Shown: positions 24,801-35,649 of the stretch, one piece after another | How positions within the stretch are numbered: position 1 is the first letter of the stretch | How the letters are laid out: every line of letters starts with the position of its first letter | Assembly (NCBI GenBank): GCA_963082715.1 | Contig: OY720448.1 | Span: 20,462,704-20,526,703, forward strand | Origin: Harpalus rubripes | Taxonomy: Eukaryota > Arthropoda > Insecta > Coleoptera > Carabidae | DNA: 64,000 nucleotides | Direction of reading: 5' to 3' | Translations under genes and position numbers: made by a program | Notes under the pieces: generated by a model | What the model was told of the DNA's origin: nothing | The model's database searches: none | What the model saw: the letters and a program-made list of their open reading frames with translations, nothing else

Positions 24801-24974
24801 ATAAGGATTTGTGATTATTTTTTACTTCTTGATTGTCTTCCTATTCTAATAATAAAAAAATCAAAAGAAATATCATATATGAGTCAGATATGTCAGAAAC
24901 GACAAACATAATTTATTGTCTTATTTTTCATAGCACTCTGTTAATTGCCTTAATTCGTGTATTTTATTATCCTC

Positions 24975-25231
24975 CAAGCATTTATTTATTTTTTGTTCAA
25001 TTTCATGGCTGTCGATATTTTCAACGTAATTTTCGACATTTTCATAATTAATGTCTGACGCTACAAAGCATGTTAAGGTAATTCTGTTTATTGATTTAGA
25101 TGCAGAATTTAATGTCCTAAAACTTTTATTTGACGCTTAAAATAATGAGGCGAGCATGAAATTGCAAAAAAACTGATTTCCCATGTTAATCTCCTATGTA
25201 CACCTTTAAGATAGACACACGGTATATATAT
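24975..25231. mobile_element. Solo, older terminal repeat of the 258-bp-TIR mariner family
   Basis: It aligns over its whole length with the right terminal repeat of the element at 25233-27597 (shared ATATTTTCAACGTAATTTTC, TTCTGTTTATTGATTTAGAT and CCTATGTACAC), but is clearly more diverged. It ends one base before the younger element begins. No matching left end is visible on the far side of the minisatellite. Confidence 0.8.
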
Positions 25232-25539
25232 ACCGGGTGGAACATCATACCTGTGTACATAGGCGATTCATATGAGAAAAACAGTTTTTTCGTGCGCATT
25301 GCTCCCCAAATTATTTTAGACAAAAATGCTTCAAATAAATGTTGTAGAGCATAAAATTCTGCATCTAAATCAATAAACAGAATTACTTTTACATGCTTTG
25401 TAACGACACAAATTACATAAGAAAATATTGAAAATTACGTTGAAAATATCAAATAGCCATGGAATTGAAACAAAAATAGAAACAAATAAATGTCTGACGT
25501 TTGACAGATAAATAACTAATTTGACGGTAAAATATCAAA

Positions 25540-26663
25540 ATGAATTCAGTTTATTCTAACGAAGAAAGGGTTTTTATAATAAAAACTTTTTATAGTGGAA
25601 ATTGTTTACGTATAGTTAGAGATTTATTCGCCGTGAAATTTCCAAATAGGCCAATTCCAAGCGCTACAACAATACGCGCGTATGTTCAAAAATTTGAATC
25701 CACGGCAAGTGTTGCGGCGGAAAATAGTACAGGTAAATTTAAATTTGAATATTTTTTAAGAGATTTACAAACAAATCATATCTTTATTTATAGGAAATAA
25801 AAATAATCGCATTAATTTAGAAAACGAACAAAGTTCTGGAATTAATAAATTTTAATCCTAAATTAAGTTCAAGAATAATAGCGCAGGAATGTGAGATTGC
25901 TCATTCTACTGTATTGCGCATTCTTAAAAAACATAAATACCACCCTTATAAGATGCAATGCCATCAAGACATTTCGCCCATTGATGAAGAAAGTAGGCGA
26001 GTTTTTTGTGAAGATATGCAAGAACGAGCAAATCGGGATCGTGATTTTCTTCCATCTATTTGCTTTACCGATGAGTGTACTTTTACATTAAACAATGAAC
26101 CAAACGTTCAAAATGATAGGCACTGGGCTCTAGAAAATCCAAGATTAAATGTTACCACCAGAACGCAATATCCTCAGAAAATTAATATTTGGGCAGGCAT
26201 TTTTAATAGCAATATTATTGGACCATTTGAGATCGTTGGCAACTTAAATTCTGAAACATACTTAGAACTCTTGATTAATGAGATCGGCCCTGCATTAGAC
26301 AGCGTAGCGCGCGAAAATCAGGAGGTTTGGTTTCAACAAGATGGCTGCCCAGCTCATTTCGGAGTAAGTGTTAGAGATTATTTAAACCAAGCATTTCCAA
26401 ATCGCTGGATTGGTCGTGGTGGAACTTTAAATTGGCCAGCCAGATCTCCTGATTTAGCACCTTGCGACTTTTTTTTATGGGGTCATCTTAAATGTAAAAT
26501 TTATAAGCAGCGCCACCCAAATATTAATTCATTGAGAGAAGCTATCATGGAGGAGAGCGCCTTAATCACAAATAGGCAGCTCGCTAATGTAAGAAATTCA
26601 TTCTACAATAGACTTGGTTATTTCTTGGCTGAAAACGGAGGATTATTCGAATATTTGTTATAA
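25540..26663 (+). CDS. Mariner-superfamily transposase with DUF4817-type N-terminus
   Basis: Cuts and pastes its own element. Exon 1 (25540-25732) encodes a helix-turn-helix of the kind found in DUF4817 (YSNEERVFIIKTFYSGN...FPNRPIPSATTI). The main frame, open from about 25833 to 26663, gives the catalytic core: the first Asp in CFTDECTF, the second in VWFQQDGCPAHF and the third in SPDLAPCDFFLWGHLK, with 41 residues between the last two by my count (DD41D). The two parts are in different frames. Either an intron 25733-25833 with a weak acceptor (AACAAAG) joins them, or an intron 25733-25793 is followed by a one-base frameshift near 25832. The second reading preserves more of the expected linker. 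The terminal repeats are fresh, so activity was recent. Confidence 0.85.
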
Positions 26664-26837
26664 TAATAAATTGTAGTGATTATTTTATTCAGAGAATTAC
26701 TGTTTGAAATTTGAATTGTAGTAGATAGGTCTTAATGTTTACATGAATTATTTCCAATTTAAAAAGATTTTCAATAAAAATCCTATAAAAAATAAATATT
26801 TCATTGAAATGTACAATTGTCATACGTAATATAACAA

Positions 26838-26963
26838 GTGATATGATTATTATCGACGATATTCTCGAGTGAAACCGAGTTGCAGATTTCACGAGTCCGA
26901 AGGACGAGTGAAATGTGCTGCTCCGGTTTCACGAGCAATATCTTCGATTATTAATCATATCAC
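26838..26963. repeat. Short palindrome inside the mariner element
   Basis: GTGATATGATTATTATCGA on the left pairs with TCGATTATTAATCATATCAC on the right. The centre carries TTTCACGAGTCCGAAGGACG, itself self-complementary. It sits about 170 bp after the transposase stop and may be a nested foldback element. Confidence 0.7.
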
Positions 26964-27595
26964 GAGCTTATATTTAATGAGAGAATATAATGAATTTTTG
27001 TGACACATTGTGTGTGTGCTGCTAACCTAACTTTTCATATATTGTAATAAAACATGGTTAATTTTACAGTTGATTAATTTCTTCGTTGTTTATATCAAAA
27101 ACGATTACCGCACATTTTTATATTCAAAATTAACTGTCAATGTTGTAATTTAAGAAAGCAAATCCCCTAGTAACCAATATAAATAAGGTGATAATTTCTT
27201 TGTTTTTTATCATCGCTGTGATAGACATGTAACTAGGGAGATTCTGAATGTTGATTGGCGGAAAATACGTCACGTGACTAATGAATTATATTCTCGTAAT
27301 AATAGGTATGGAGATTTTTGTATGAATTTAATTTACCTATTTATTTGTTTCTATTTTTGTTTCAATTCCATGGCTATTTGATATTTTCAACGTAATTTTC
27401 AATATTTTCTTATTTAATTTGTGTCGTTACAAAGCATGTAAAAGTAATTCTGTTTATTGATTTAGATGCAGAATTTTATGCTCTACGACATTTATTTGAA
27501 GCATTTTTGTCTAAAATAATTTGGGGAGCAATGGGCACGAAAAAACTGTTTTTCTCATATGAATCGCCTATGTACACAGGTATGATGTTCCACCC

Positions 27596-27597
<2 letters not shown>

Positions 27598-27662
<65 letters not shown>
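27598..27662. repeat. TA microsatellite
   Basis: About 65 bp of pure TA immediately beyond the right end of the mariner element, then TGTATGTATG. Confidence 0.95.
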
Positions 27663-27673
<11 letters not shown>

Positions 27674-27698
27674 CAGCTAAAAAAAATATATAAAAATA

Positions 27699-28113
27699 CA
27701 AAGTGATCAAAAATGGTTGAAGGTGATCACTTTTCCCAAATCATCTCAAAATTATATTCCAATAGTCCGGGATTCATCAAAATTATTTTCCATGATGACA
27801 GGTGCATGACATTTGATTAATATCATTGCCATACATTGATTCATTTGATATTTGTTTTGGATACCTTCGCGAAAAATCTTGAATTTCATTTTATTATACC
27901 TTTTAATGAAGAGCGTGACAGATTTTTCTTGAAGCATATATTCGTTCGGGTGACCATAAAGAAGACAGTTCTTGTGATTATGGGATTATTCTCATGACAG
28001 TTTGAAAAATTCGAAAGGTACGTCCATGGATATAGTAATGCTGTCATACTAAGTAAGCGGCAAATGTCAAAATTGTATGGAGCGACACACTTCAGCCATT
28101 TTTGATCACTCTG
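27699..28113. mobile_element. Mariner-like MITE, TA-flanked
   Basis: A 415-bp segment with inverted ends (CAAAGTGATCAAAAATGG on the left, CAGAGTGATCAAAAATGG on the right reversed), flanked by TA on both sides. There is no transposase frame; a 61-codon minus frame inside is not recognised. Confidence 0.75.
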
Positions 28114-28115
28114 TA

Positions 28116-28195
28116 TAAGGTGGGCAGGATTTGAACTTGTAAAGAATTAACGGTGCCCGATCTAACCAATTAAGCTACTGAGTACGTTTCCATGA
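28116..28195 (-). repeat. tRNA-like sequence (SINE head or tRNA pseudogene)
   Basis: The minus strand reads TAGCTTAATTGGTTAGATC (A-box and D-arm-like) and, 22 bases on, AAGTTCAAATCCTGCCC (B-box-like). The acceptor stem does not pair properly, so a working tRNA is unlikely. It directly abuts the right end of the MITE. Confidence 0.4.
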
Positions 28196-28811
28196 TTACT
28201 ATTTTTAATAAATTATAAGTAATAACTGTCAAATTGCATTATACTTTATAAATAATCTTTCTAACTATATCAAAAACTCCCACTATAGACTTGCGGGACA
28301 GATAATATTTGAAAAAAACGGTTTTCCCATGTTAAACGCCTAAGTCACGGTTTTCAGTGTTCATACTGTAGTGTGGGATTAAAGTATGGAATATTTTTTA
28401 AAAATAGTGAACTCAACAGTTTTTTTTAGAAACGGTAAAACACGTCGATTTTAGTTTATAAAAATATGTGCGATTCACTTTCAGACTTTCATTTGTTTTC
28501 ACTCAAAAAAAATTAAATGGTAATATAGATCCGGCAGTGATATTTCTTCCCTTTATAATCATGTAAATAAATCATAAGGTTGCATAACAAAAGTTCTGAG
28601 AAAAATCGAGCTGGAAATTTAATAATAATGAATAATCAAGATACCTAGATTTCATTTTTCAGTTTAGAATTTTTCGTTTAGCATGTTTTATAAGTTATAA
28701 GCACCATAGTACCAACATAGAGCCTCATTCCCAACACGAAATTAGTGGTTAGTATTAGTAGTTACGATTTTCGCAGAAAGCTTGGCATACGTAGTTGTAG
28801 TTTAGCGTTCA

Positions 28812-30192
28812 TAGGGTTACCAGGCGTACTCTTTTTAGAGTACATGTACTCTTTTTAGGTTTGCCTCTTTTGTACTATTTACTTTTTTAAAGTTGTACTC
28901 TATTATACTCTTTTTTATTATTCTGTTGACTAAATTTATTCAACGCATTTTATTACAAAATTGGGTAATTCCACACTCAACGAACGCATGCGCATAAAAG
29001 AATTTTGTTAACGTCGAGTATAGAAAACTATTATTTCATTCAAAAAGTTGATGGTTGTCTTTCTTTCCCGTCATCCACCGAATAATTCAAATGTATCCAG
29101 CTCTATAATCCTATTTTTTATCTCAAGAACAAGCTCCAGTCGTTCTAACACTATTTTTTAAAGATCCAATAAATGAAAGTTATTTGTGGTTTATTTATTC
29201 TTTTATGCCATTTTTAAATAACAAAATGGAAATAATGGAAAGCGAAAATAACTCTTTGATGGAAATATCATCAATTTTAACTACCGTTGAAAAAACATTA
29301 ACAGAAGAGATCAGCAATTTTGCCCTTAAAAGTAAAGGAAATTTTTAGAAAAAATTATGAAAACCCGAAATGCACTAAACTAAAAAATGAATTTTTAAAT
29401 GTGTACGAACGCGGAATTGCGTATTTAAATAAATGGACCACACATTTCGAAGATTTCAAAATTTTTGAAGAATGGATGAGTCTTACTGCTATAACGTCTT
29501 GGAGAAATGTTGAAGCGTCCATTACATATTTAAGAAATCATGGAGTAGAAATAGATGATTCACTACTTTTTGACCAAAATGTAAATTTGAAAACATTTTT
29601 AATAGAGATGACAGAAAATGAGGAATTTTCAAAATTATTGTTGGATGCAAAATGGGTTAGTTATTTTAAGCAACGAACAGCGTCGTCATCATCTGAGTTT
29701 ATAAAAATTGGTCAATTATTCTACGCCATACCTGCACAGAATGCGAATTTAGAGCGGATATTTAGTCTAATGGTCACGCAATGGACAGACGAAAGAAACT
29801 GTTACCTGCATCAGTGAAAAATATACTAATGGTTCAATTTAATTTGAAATATTTTAACTGCGGATAATTTTATGCCCATATTTTAACAAATAAATCGTTG
29901 CTAACTTCATTTCGCAGCTATGCAAAATATGAATAAATAACAAATACATTTTTATATTTTTTTGTAATTTGTATTATAATTATTAAATTAATTATAACTT
30001 TTCAGATATGTATTTTCATTTATCCCTTCACATGAAAGGGGGTTAAAAAGTGCAGAGTGCAGTTACGCGTTCCAGAATAAATATTAAATTGATACAAATT
30101 TGACCTTGAACTTAAAAAAATTCCATATTAATATTTTATTCAAATGTAGCACTGGTGTACTCTTTTTCATACGATGCTATCTGGTAACCCTA
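28812..30192 (+). mobile_element. hAT-family transposon, internally deleted, perfect 8-bp target duplication
   Basis: A 1381-bp element with 12-bp ends TAGGGTTACCAG in inverted orientation. It is flanked by the identical 8-mer AGCGTTCA at 28804-28811 and 30193-30200, the 8-bp duplication diagnostic of hAT. It holds only the C-terminal part of a transposase, so it is a deletion derivative. Confidence 0.92.
29320..29817 (+). pseudogene. hAT transposase C-terminal fragment
   Basis: An open frame of 165 codons ends with AQNANLERIFSLMVTQWTDE, the hAT dimerisation motif (N...ERIFS.M..QW...RN). The upstream part (from about 29226) continues in another frame that stops at about 29347, so the N-terminal domain with the zinc finger and most of the RNase H-like fold is missing. 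It cannot act alone; it is read here as a truncated copy. Confidence 0.8.
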
Positions 30193-30200
30193 AGCGTTCA

Positions 30201-31576
30201 TAATAACGAAATGGGGGTTTCCATTATTTTTCAAATTGAACTTCGAATCTTTCGAGCACGACGTCAAGACAATAAGACTTACAAATTATTTGGAGAGATA
30301 AATTATATCATACAAAAGAAATTTTTATACTTTGAAGCTCAAAAGAACAAAAATAACCAAATTTTTACAATTAATCTAATTAAAAAATTGACAATACCAG
30401 CACATAAAAATAAATAGATCTGTCTGTCCCTCCGTGTTAAATAGGATTACTCTAGTGAAAATTATGCCACTTGGCATGGCATGTGTTTGTTCTTTGAGGC
30501 TAACTAAACATATGACCAGTAGTATTTACTAAAAAAATTAATTACCCTAACTAACTAATTATCATATATTGGTATGATTAAAAAGCAAGGGAATTTGCCT
30601 GCAAATACTGCCAATCATAGATAATTTTATATTAATATTAATAAATTACATGACAACGAAAAATATGTTTACACACAAAATAGATAATTCTCAAAGGAAT
30701 AAATATCAAGTATACTAGCATACATAATTTATAATTTAATTTGTTACGAACCCTAATCAAAATTTCCAAATCCCTCGTCGACTGAACATCTGGGTAATAT
30801 TGAGGCTTTCTTTCGTAGAATGTTTGTATCCTGGTTTTTCCACAAATATTCTTTTACAGGTGTTTCAACTTGAAAATAACTATAGGCAAGGCATTACCTC
30901 TGGTAATCCCTTGAATACGCTGCTGGAGATTTACTAAACACTTTACAAATATTTAATCCACGAAATACAATAATCTATAAAATACGTATACCTTAGAAAA
31001 TGTTTTACCAATATAACACACGGCAAACAATAATAATAGTATTGTATTCACAATTTTAACTAGTTTATAATATCTACTTCATTATTTTTTAAATATAATG
31101 TTGCAATTTGAATGTGCTGCCATCCATTATCACATAGTAAGATATTGAATGTATTTTATGTATGTACGTAAAATCGAATATTGTAAACTGTTTAATTTAA
31201 GTTTTTGGTGCAGTTCAGCATAAGAAAATTAGTGATTTTTTTAACAATCAATTATTAATATATTGTATGCGAATAAGTTTATTTAAAAAAGTAGGTAAAT
31301 TTGAATTCCTATACTCTGTATCATTTAAGCCATTCAGCAGATGGCGCTCACATCAGCGCCAGTTTAAGTAGTTGTAATTACATTGAGTAAACTTGTCTCT
31401 TGTCTCCATTTTCAGCCAGTCAGAGAGATCAAAACTATTCCCTATTCTCTGCAATACTTAATGGCTTAAATGGAACAAATAGGAGGCTAGTGATAGTGTC
31501 CCCTATTCTCATTGGTATGTGGCCTGGTTTGCATCGTATGACCTGAGGTAAGCCAGACCTATATTAGGAGAAAGTC
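30201..31576. other. AT-rich stretch, no gene recognised
   Basis: A 105-codon plus frame at 30100-30417 crosses the right end of the hAT element and is therefore chance. Around 30505-30590 there is similarity to TSPO intron 1 (AACTAACTAATTA block), so a dispersed repeat is present. At 31325-31475, TTTAAGCCATT and AATGGCTTAAAT form inverted ends of a possible small MITE. Confidence 0.45.
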
Positions 31577-32380
31577 AAAAAATCTGATTTGGCCAACACA
31601 ATACCTTTTTACCTTTCGTCACCTTTAGGTAAGGAAGGTATTGTCTGGTCAAAAAAATCGATAATGAGTTTTTAATGAATAAGCACGTTTTAGGGTCCCT
31701 AGAATACGATTTTACTATTTTTACGATGATGTCTGTATGTATGTGTGGATGGATGGATATATGTATACGTGTGACGATTTTTTCGGATCGCATAACTCCA
31801 ATACCACCTTTCCAAAAATTATAATTTTTGCGTATTCCTTTTCTTTAGATCCATATGAAGAGCTGATTAGATTTTGGTTATAATTGGTCGACCGAAAGTA
31901 CCCTAATTTGAAGATTTTAACAGTTTTTCTTGAAAAAATGCTGTTAAATATCACTTTTTCACATTTAATGTTATTATAAATATTTAAGAATATTCTATTC
32001 TCTATACGATTTGATTACATTTTATACCTCATATTCAATGGATATAGTTAAAAAATTATAAAGAAATTAAATTTCACAAAGCAGCCAGCTGTGCTATAAA
32101 CATGGAAATATCTACTACATTAAGAAAATTCTGATTGACAAATGTCAGTGTCAAAGTGCAATTTACATAATATGTTTGAGTTATAATTTTATTGGAAATA
32201 TATAGAATCTTACAAGAAACTTTCTTTATGGAATTTGTACAAAATACATAGAACTGACTGAAGGTAATGTACTGGAAATATGGAATCATTTGCAAAAAAA
32301 AACTTTCTGTGTGGAATTTGTACAAAATCAAAATATATTGAACTGACGGAAGGTAATGTGCTGGCCACATCAGATTTTTT
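31577..32380 (+). repeat. ~800-bp repeat family, fullest copy, with inverted ends
   Basis: The ends are inverted repeats of each other: AATCTGATTTGGCCAACACA on the left and AATCTGATGTGGCCAGCACA on the right (reversed). The body carries TGTATGTATG-type simple sequence near the left end and a conserved GATTTTGGTTATAATTGGTC block. There is no coding frame. This looks like a non-autonomous DNA transposon. Other copies are at 7745-8020, 20344-21085 and 32908-33600. Confidence 0.75.
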
Positions 32381-32907
32381 TTATTAATTTAAATATACAT
32401 ACTTACATATTTACTTATGCTGAAAACTGTTCCATTCCATATAACTAGGTATGGTTGTGTGTCTACTTTTTTATGGACCATAAAGGAAATACAATTATAA
32501 AATTTTCATATGTATATGTAATTTCCGCCCTATTAATTTTCGAACAAAAGTGTTAATAGAAAACATGTTCCAAATAAAAAATTGCATTTAATAAGACCGA
32601 AATTATTGTTTACATGCTTATCGTTCGCGAATGAGAGGCAAAATTAAAATTATAATTTAAACTATTGACAGACTGTCTTGAGCAATAGCACAAATGTTAT
32701 GGTTAAAAACTTGTATTGCTTGAGTTTGGCAGATGACATCTGTCATAAAGTTTTAATAATAATTGATTTCATTAAATTATTTATCAGTAATCAATCTCTT
32801 GCCCAGAAAGAAGCAGTAAAAATAAGTAATCACTTATGGTTTTTTTTTTAGTAAATAAAATATATAATACGAGCTTATTAACAATATTTTATTACTTCAA
32901 TTTTACC

Positions 32908-32933
32908 TGCCGTCACCTTTAGGTAAGGAAGGT

Positions 32934-32974
<41 letters not shown>

Positions 32975-33600
32975 GTGCGTGTGTGCGTGTGTGTGTGCGT
33001 GTGTGCGTGTGCGTGTGTGTATGACAAAATTTTCTAATCCGATAACTCTAATACTACATTTCCAAAAATTATAGCTCTTTCGTATTCCTCTTCGTTACAT
33101 CCATGTGCATGAAGAGCTGATTAGATTTTGGTTATAATTGGTCAACCGGAAGTACCCTCATTTGATGATTTTAACAGTTTTTTTTTTAAAAAAAAACAAT
33201 GTTAAATATCATTTGTTCACATTTAATGTTGTTATAAATATTAAAGAATATTTTATTCTTTATACGATTTGAATGCATTTTATACTTCATATTAAATGCA
33301 TATAGAGTTAAAAACTTATAAAGAAATTAAATATTATATATTTGCCAGCTATGCTATAACTCTGGAAACAGCTGCTATATTAAGAAAATTCTGATTGAAA
33401 GGTGTCAGTGTCAAGTGCAGTAGACAGTATGTTTGTGTTATAATTTTACTGGAAATATAGGATCTTTTGCTAGAAACTTTCTGTATGGAATTTGAATAAA
33501 ATACATACAACTGCCTTAAGGTAATGTACAAGAAATAGAATCTTTTGCAAAGAACGTTCTGTTTGACATTTATATACAATACATAGAACTGACGGATAAA
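32908..33600 (+). repeat. Third copy of the ~800-bp repeat family, with TG microsatellite
   Basis: It runs parallel to the copy at 31577-32380 from CGTCACCTTTAGGTAAGGAA onward. The same internal position is occupied here by about 85 bp of TG/TGCG repeat. Both extreme ends are missing. Confidence 0.75.
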
Positions 33601-34078
33601 ATTGTTGCTTTTATAAAATTTAAACTACTGTTCAGTAAGTAAATAAAAAATATATTAAATACTTAAAAATACATGTTTTATATATTATATTAAAATGTTG
33701 CATTTATTTTTCTCTTAAGAAAAGAAAAAATATTTTTTTTTAATTAAAGTAAATAAACCACTTTTCTTAAAGAATAAGAAAAATCTTCATATCTCCCCGT
33801 TCAAATCTAAGCCTCCCATCTTCTGTCTTTCTTTTCCTACCGAGAAAAATATTTTCATAATACCATACTGTTAAATGTGATTTAACAGTAACGTATGCTG
33901 AACCAATATATGCGTCAAAACAGCCACGGCCGTTATTTTTTATGACAGTACAATTATTAAAAATCATGTATGTCGCCTCGATTTTACAATATTCAACCGC
34001 GTCTGTTATTTGCTTCATTTCAACCTTGACATTAATAACTATTTCGACCGTCTTAAGACACTCATATCCAGTCCACTC

Positions 34079-35004
34079 TAGGGTACCTTTATAACCAGGG
34101 TATGGCCATGGGCCAAGATCACCGCCATTGTCGGTAATTCATTTCCCTATTTATTTGTAAGTAATGTAATATTATATTATAAAATAATATTAAATAATCA
34201 CACTGTGAATTTAAAAAGGTAATAAAATAGTATATTAAAGAACGTGTTTTATAAGACATGTTTTTTCGCACGCGTCAAAATTTAGAAAACGAGCGTTAGC
34301 GAGTTTTCTAATTGACAAGTGCGAAAGAAAGTCTTATAAAATGAGTTCTTTATACTATTTTTTATATTTTGCGCCTTCTACAATAACATTTACTTCCCCA
34401 ATTTGTGATTATGTTTGTAACCATTTGTACATTTTATGTAAATAATCTTCCCTAAATAAAAAATAATAATAATAATTTCGACATATTATTAAAATGAATT
34501 GTCAATTAACTAAAAATAAATTAGGTAAAAATGGGTTAAAGAAACGTCATCTAGTACCAACCGTCTAAAACAAAAAATTGCGTATCATTATGAACGCAAA
34601 ATATAAAAATTAATTTATTTAAGAGATACACAATTATTATTGTGTTGTTATTATCACATCTAATATAATATCACTTGTTCTTATTTACCTAATAATTATG
34701 TATTCTAAACTTACCTTTTAAAAATTTAAATGATTGTGCTTAATATTGATAATTTTTAGTTGTTTTCAATATGTCAGTATTTGTGGTGGGTATCTTAACA
34801 AGATACACGAGTATATAAAATATTACTTACACTTTAAACACATATTAAAATGATATGTAAATGCGTTTTTCTTCAAAATAAAACAAATAGCCACGAAAAT
34901 ACATAATAATTTGCGCAAGAACAAGACATATAACAGACGGGCCGGTAATGGCGGACAAAACTTGAGCCATACCATGGCCATACCCTGGTTATAAAGGTAC
35001 CCTA
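34079..35004. mobile_element. hAT-type MITE with 8-bp target duplication
   Basis: A 926-bp element whose long inverted ends begin TAGGGTACCTTTATAACC and continue AGGGTATGGCCATGG. It is flanked by the identical 8-mer GTCCACTC at 34071-34078 and 35005-35012. It contains no transposase and holds a nested palindrome at 34224-34361. Confidence 0.9.
34224..34361. repeat. Near-perfect palindrome nested in the hAT MITE
   Basis: Arms of about 65 bp: AAAGAACGTGTTTTATAAGA pairs with TCTTATAAAATGAGTTCTTT, and AGAAAACGAGCGTTAGCGAG forms the centre with GAGTTTTCTA. It would fold into one long hairpin. Confidence 0.8.
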
Positions 35005-35649
35005 GTCCACTCCTGTAGTTTGTCACAATGGTACAATGTTACGCCGTTACTGGCGCCACTTGACGCACTCTCTCTGTATTTTTAGTTTAGTTTGTGTAAT
35101 TTTAGTAATATTTGAGAACGGCCATAAATTAGTTGGCCAAGAATTTCATACCTTGTATGGCCATCTGTACTACAAAGCGTAAAACACGGTTTTTTTACGT
35201 TGTGCTGACATCTGTAGCATTGTAGCAAAAAAAGTAATTATAAAATTTTAACCCCTAACCATGGCACGTAACGAAGCACCGAACATGTTTTTTTCTTCAA
35301 AAATCACCATTAAAATTTAAAAAAGTAAAATACTATTTGAATTCATTTATTAAAAATCATTATATATAAATAACAAGAGTAAATTATACATAGTTGCATA
35401 GTACATTATATAAAGATTTGTAATGTTAGGATAAAATATGCAAATTATTCTACCAATAAACATACACATTTCTCATGAACTTTTGTATTTTGTAAAAAAA
35501 ATAATTAATTGAATTTAACGTTCGCACGTCCAAGGCTTTTAGCATTTTTATTTACGCCTTATTCATTAGTAATCATAAACCACATTCTAATGTAAATAAC
35601 CAATGACTAAGCAAACAAAAGTGTAAAAGAAAGAAAAAGTCGAAAAAAA

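Larger units (their letters stand above)
22098..24966. mobile_element. Inverted-repeat pair enclosing the minisatellite
   Basis: About 100 bp at 22098-22200 match 24864-24966 in reverse (shared AAGGCAATTA, CAATAA.TTATGT and TTTCTGACATATCTGAC). Homology stops abruptly at both outer edges, as expected for terminal inverted repeats of a transposon. Everything between them is the 9-bp minisatellite plus a SINE fragment. Confidence 0.6.
25233..27597 (+). mobile_element. Young mariner-superfamily transposon with 258-bp terminal inverted repeats
   Basis: A 2365-bp element. The left repeat 25233-25490 and the right repeat 27340-27597 differ at about three positions out of 258. Both ends read CCGGGTGGAACATCATACC inwards and are flanked by TA. 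It lies in a TA-rich stretch, as expected for the TA target preference. It encodes the transposase described below, followed by a palindrome and AT-rich spacer. The near-identity of the repeats means recent insertion. Confidence 0.9.
33767..35090 (-). pseudogene. Unknown open frame split by a hAT MITE insertion (candidate)
   Basis: The minus frame 33767-34070 is open well upstream of its first Met. If the MITE at 34079-35004 and one copy of its 8-bp duplication are ignored, the frame stays open for about 20 more codons (to about 35082). The protein shows no family motif I recognise (residues such as FNNCTVIKNNGRGCFDAY). Continuity across a junction can be chance over so short a span; this could be an old exon or simply an open frame. 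Confidence 0.3.

Noticed and set aside
22268..24911. Open frames of 800-860 codons on both strands (poly-Ile, Met-Ile-Ile and Leu-Leu-Ser repeats)
   Set aside because: Pure artefact of the 9-bp minisatellite; the unit length is a multiple of three and several frames lack stops.
30100..30417. 105-codon plus frame
   Set aside because: Crosses the right terminus of the hAT element and its target duplication; no motif.
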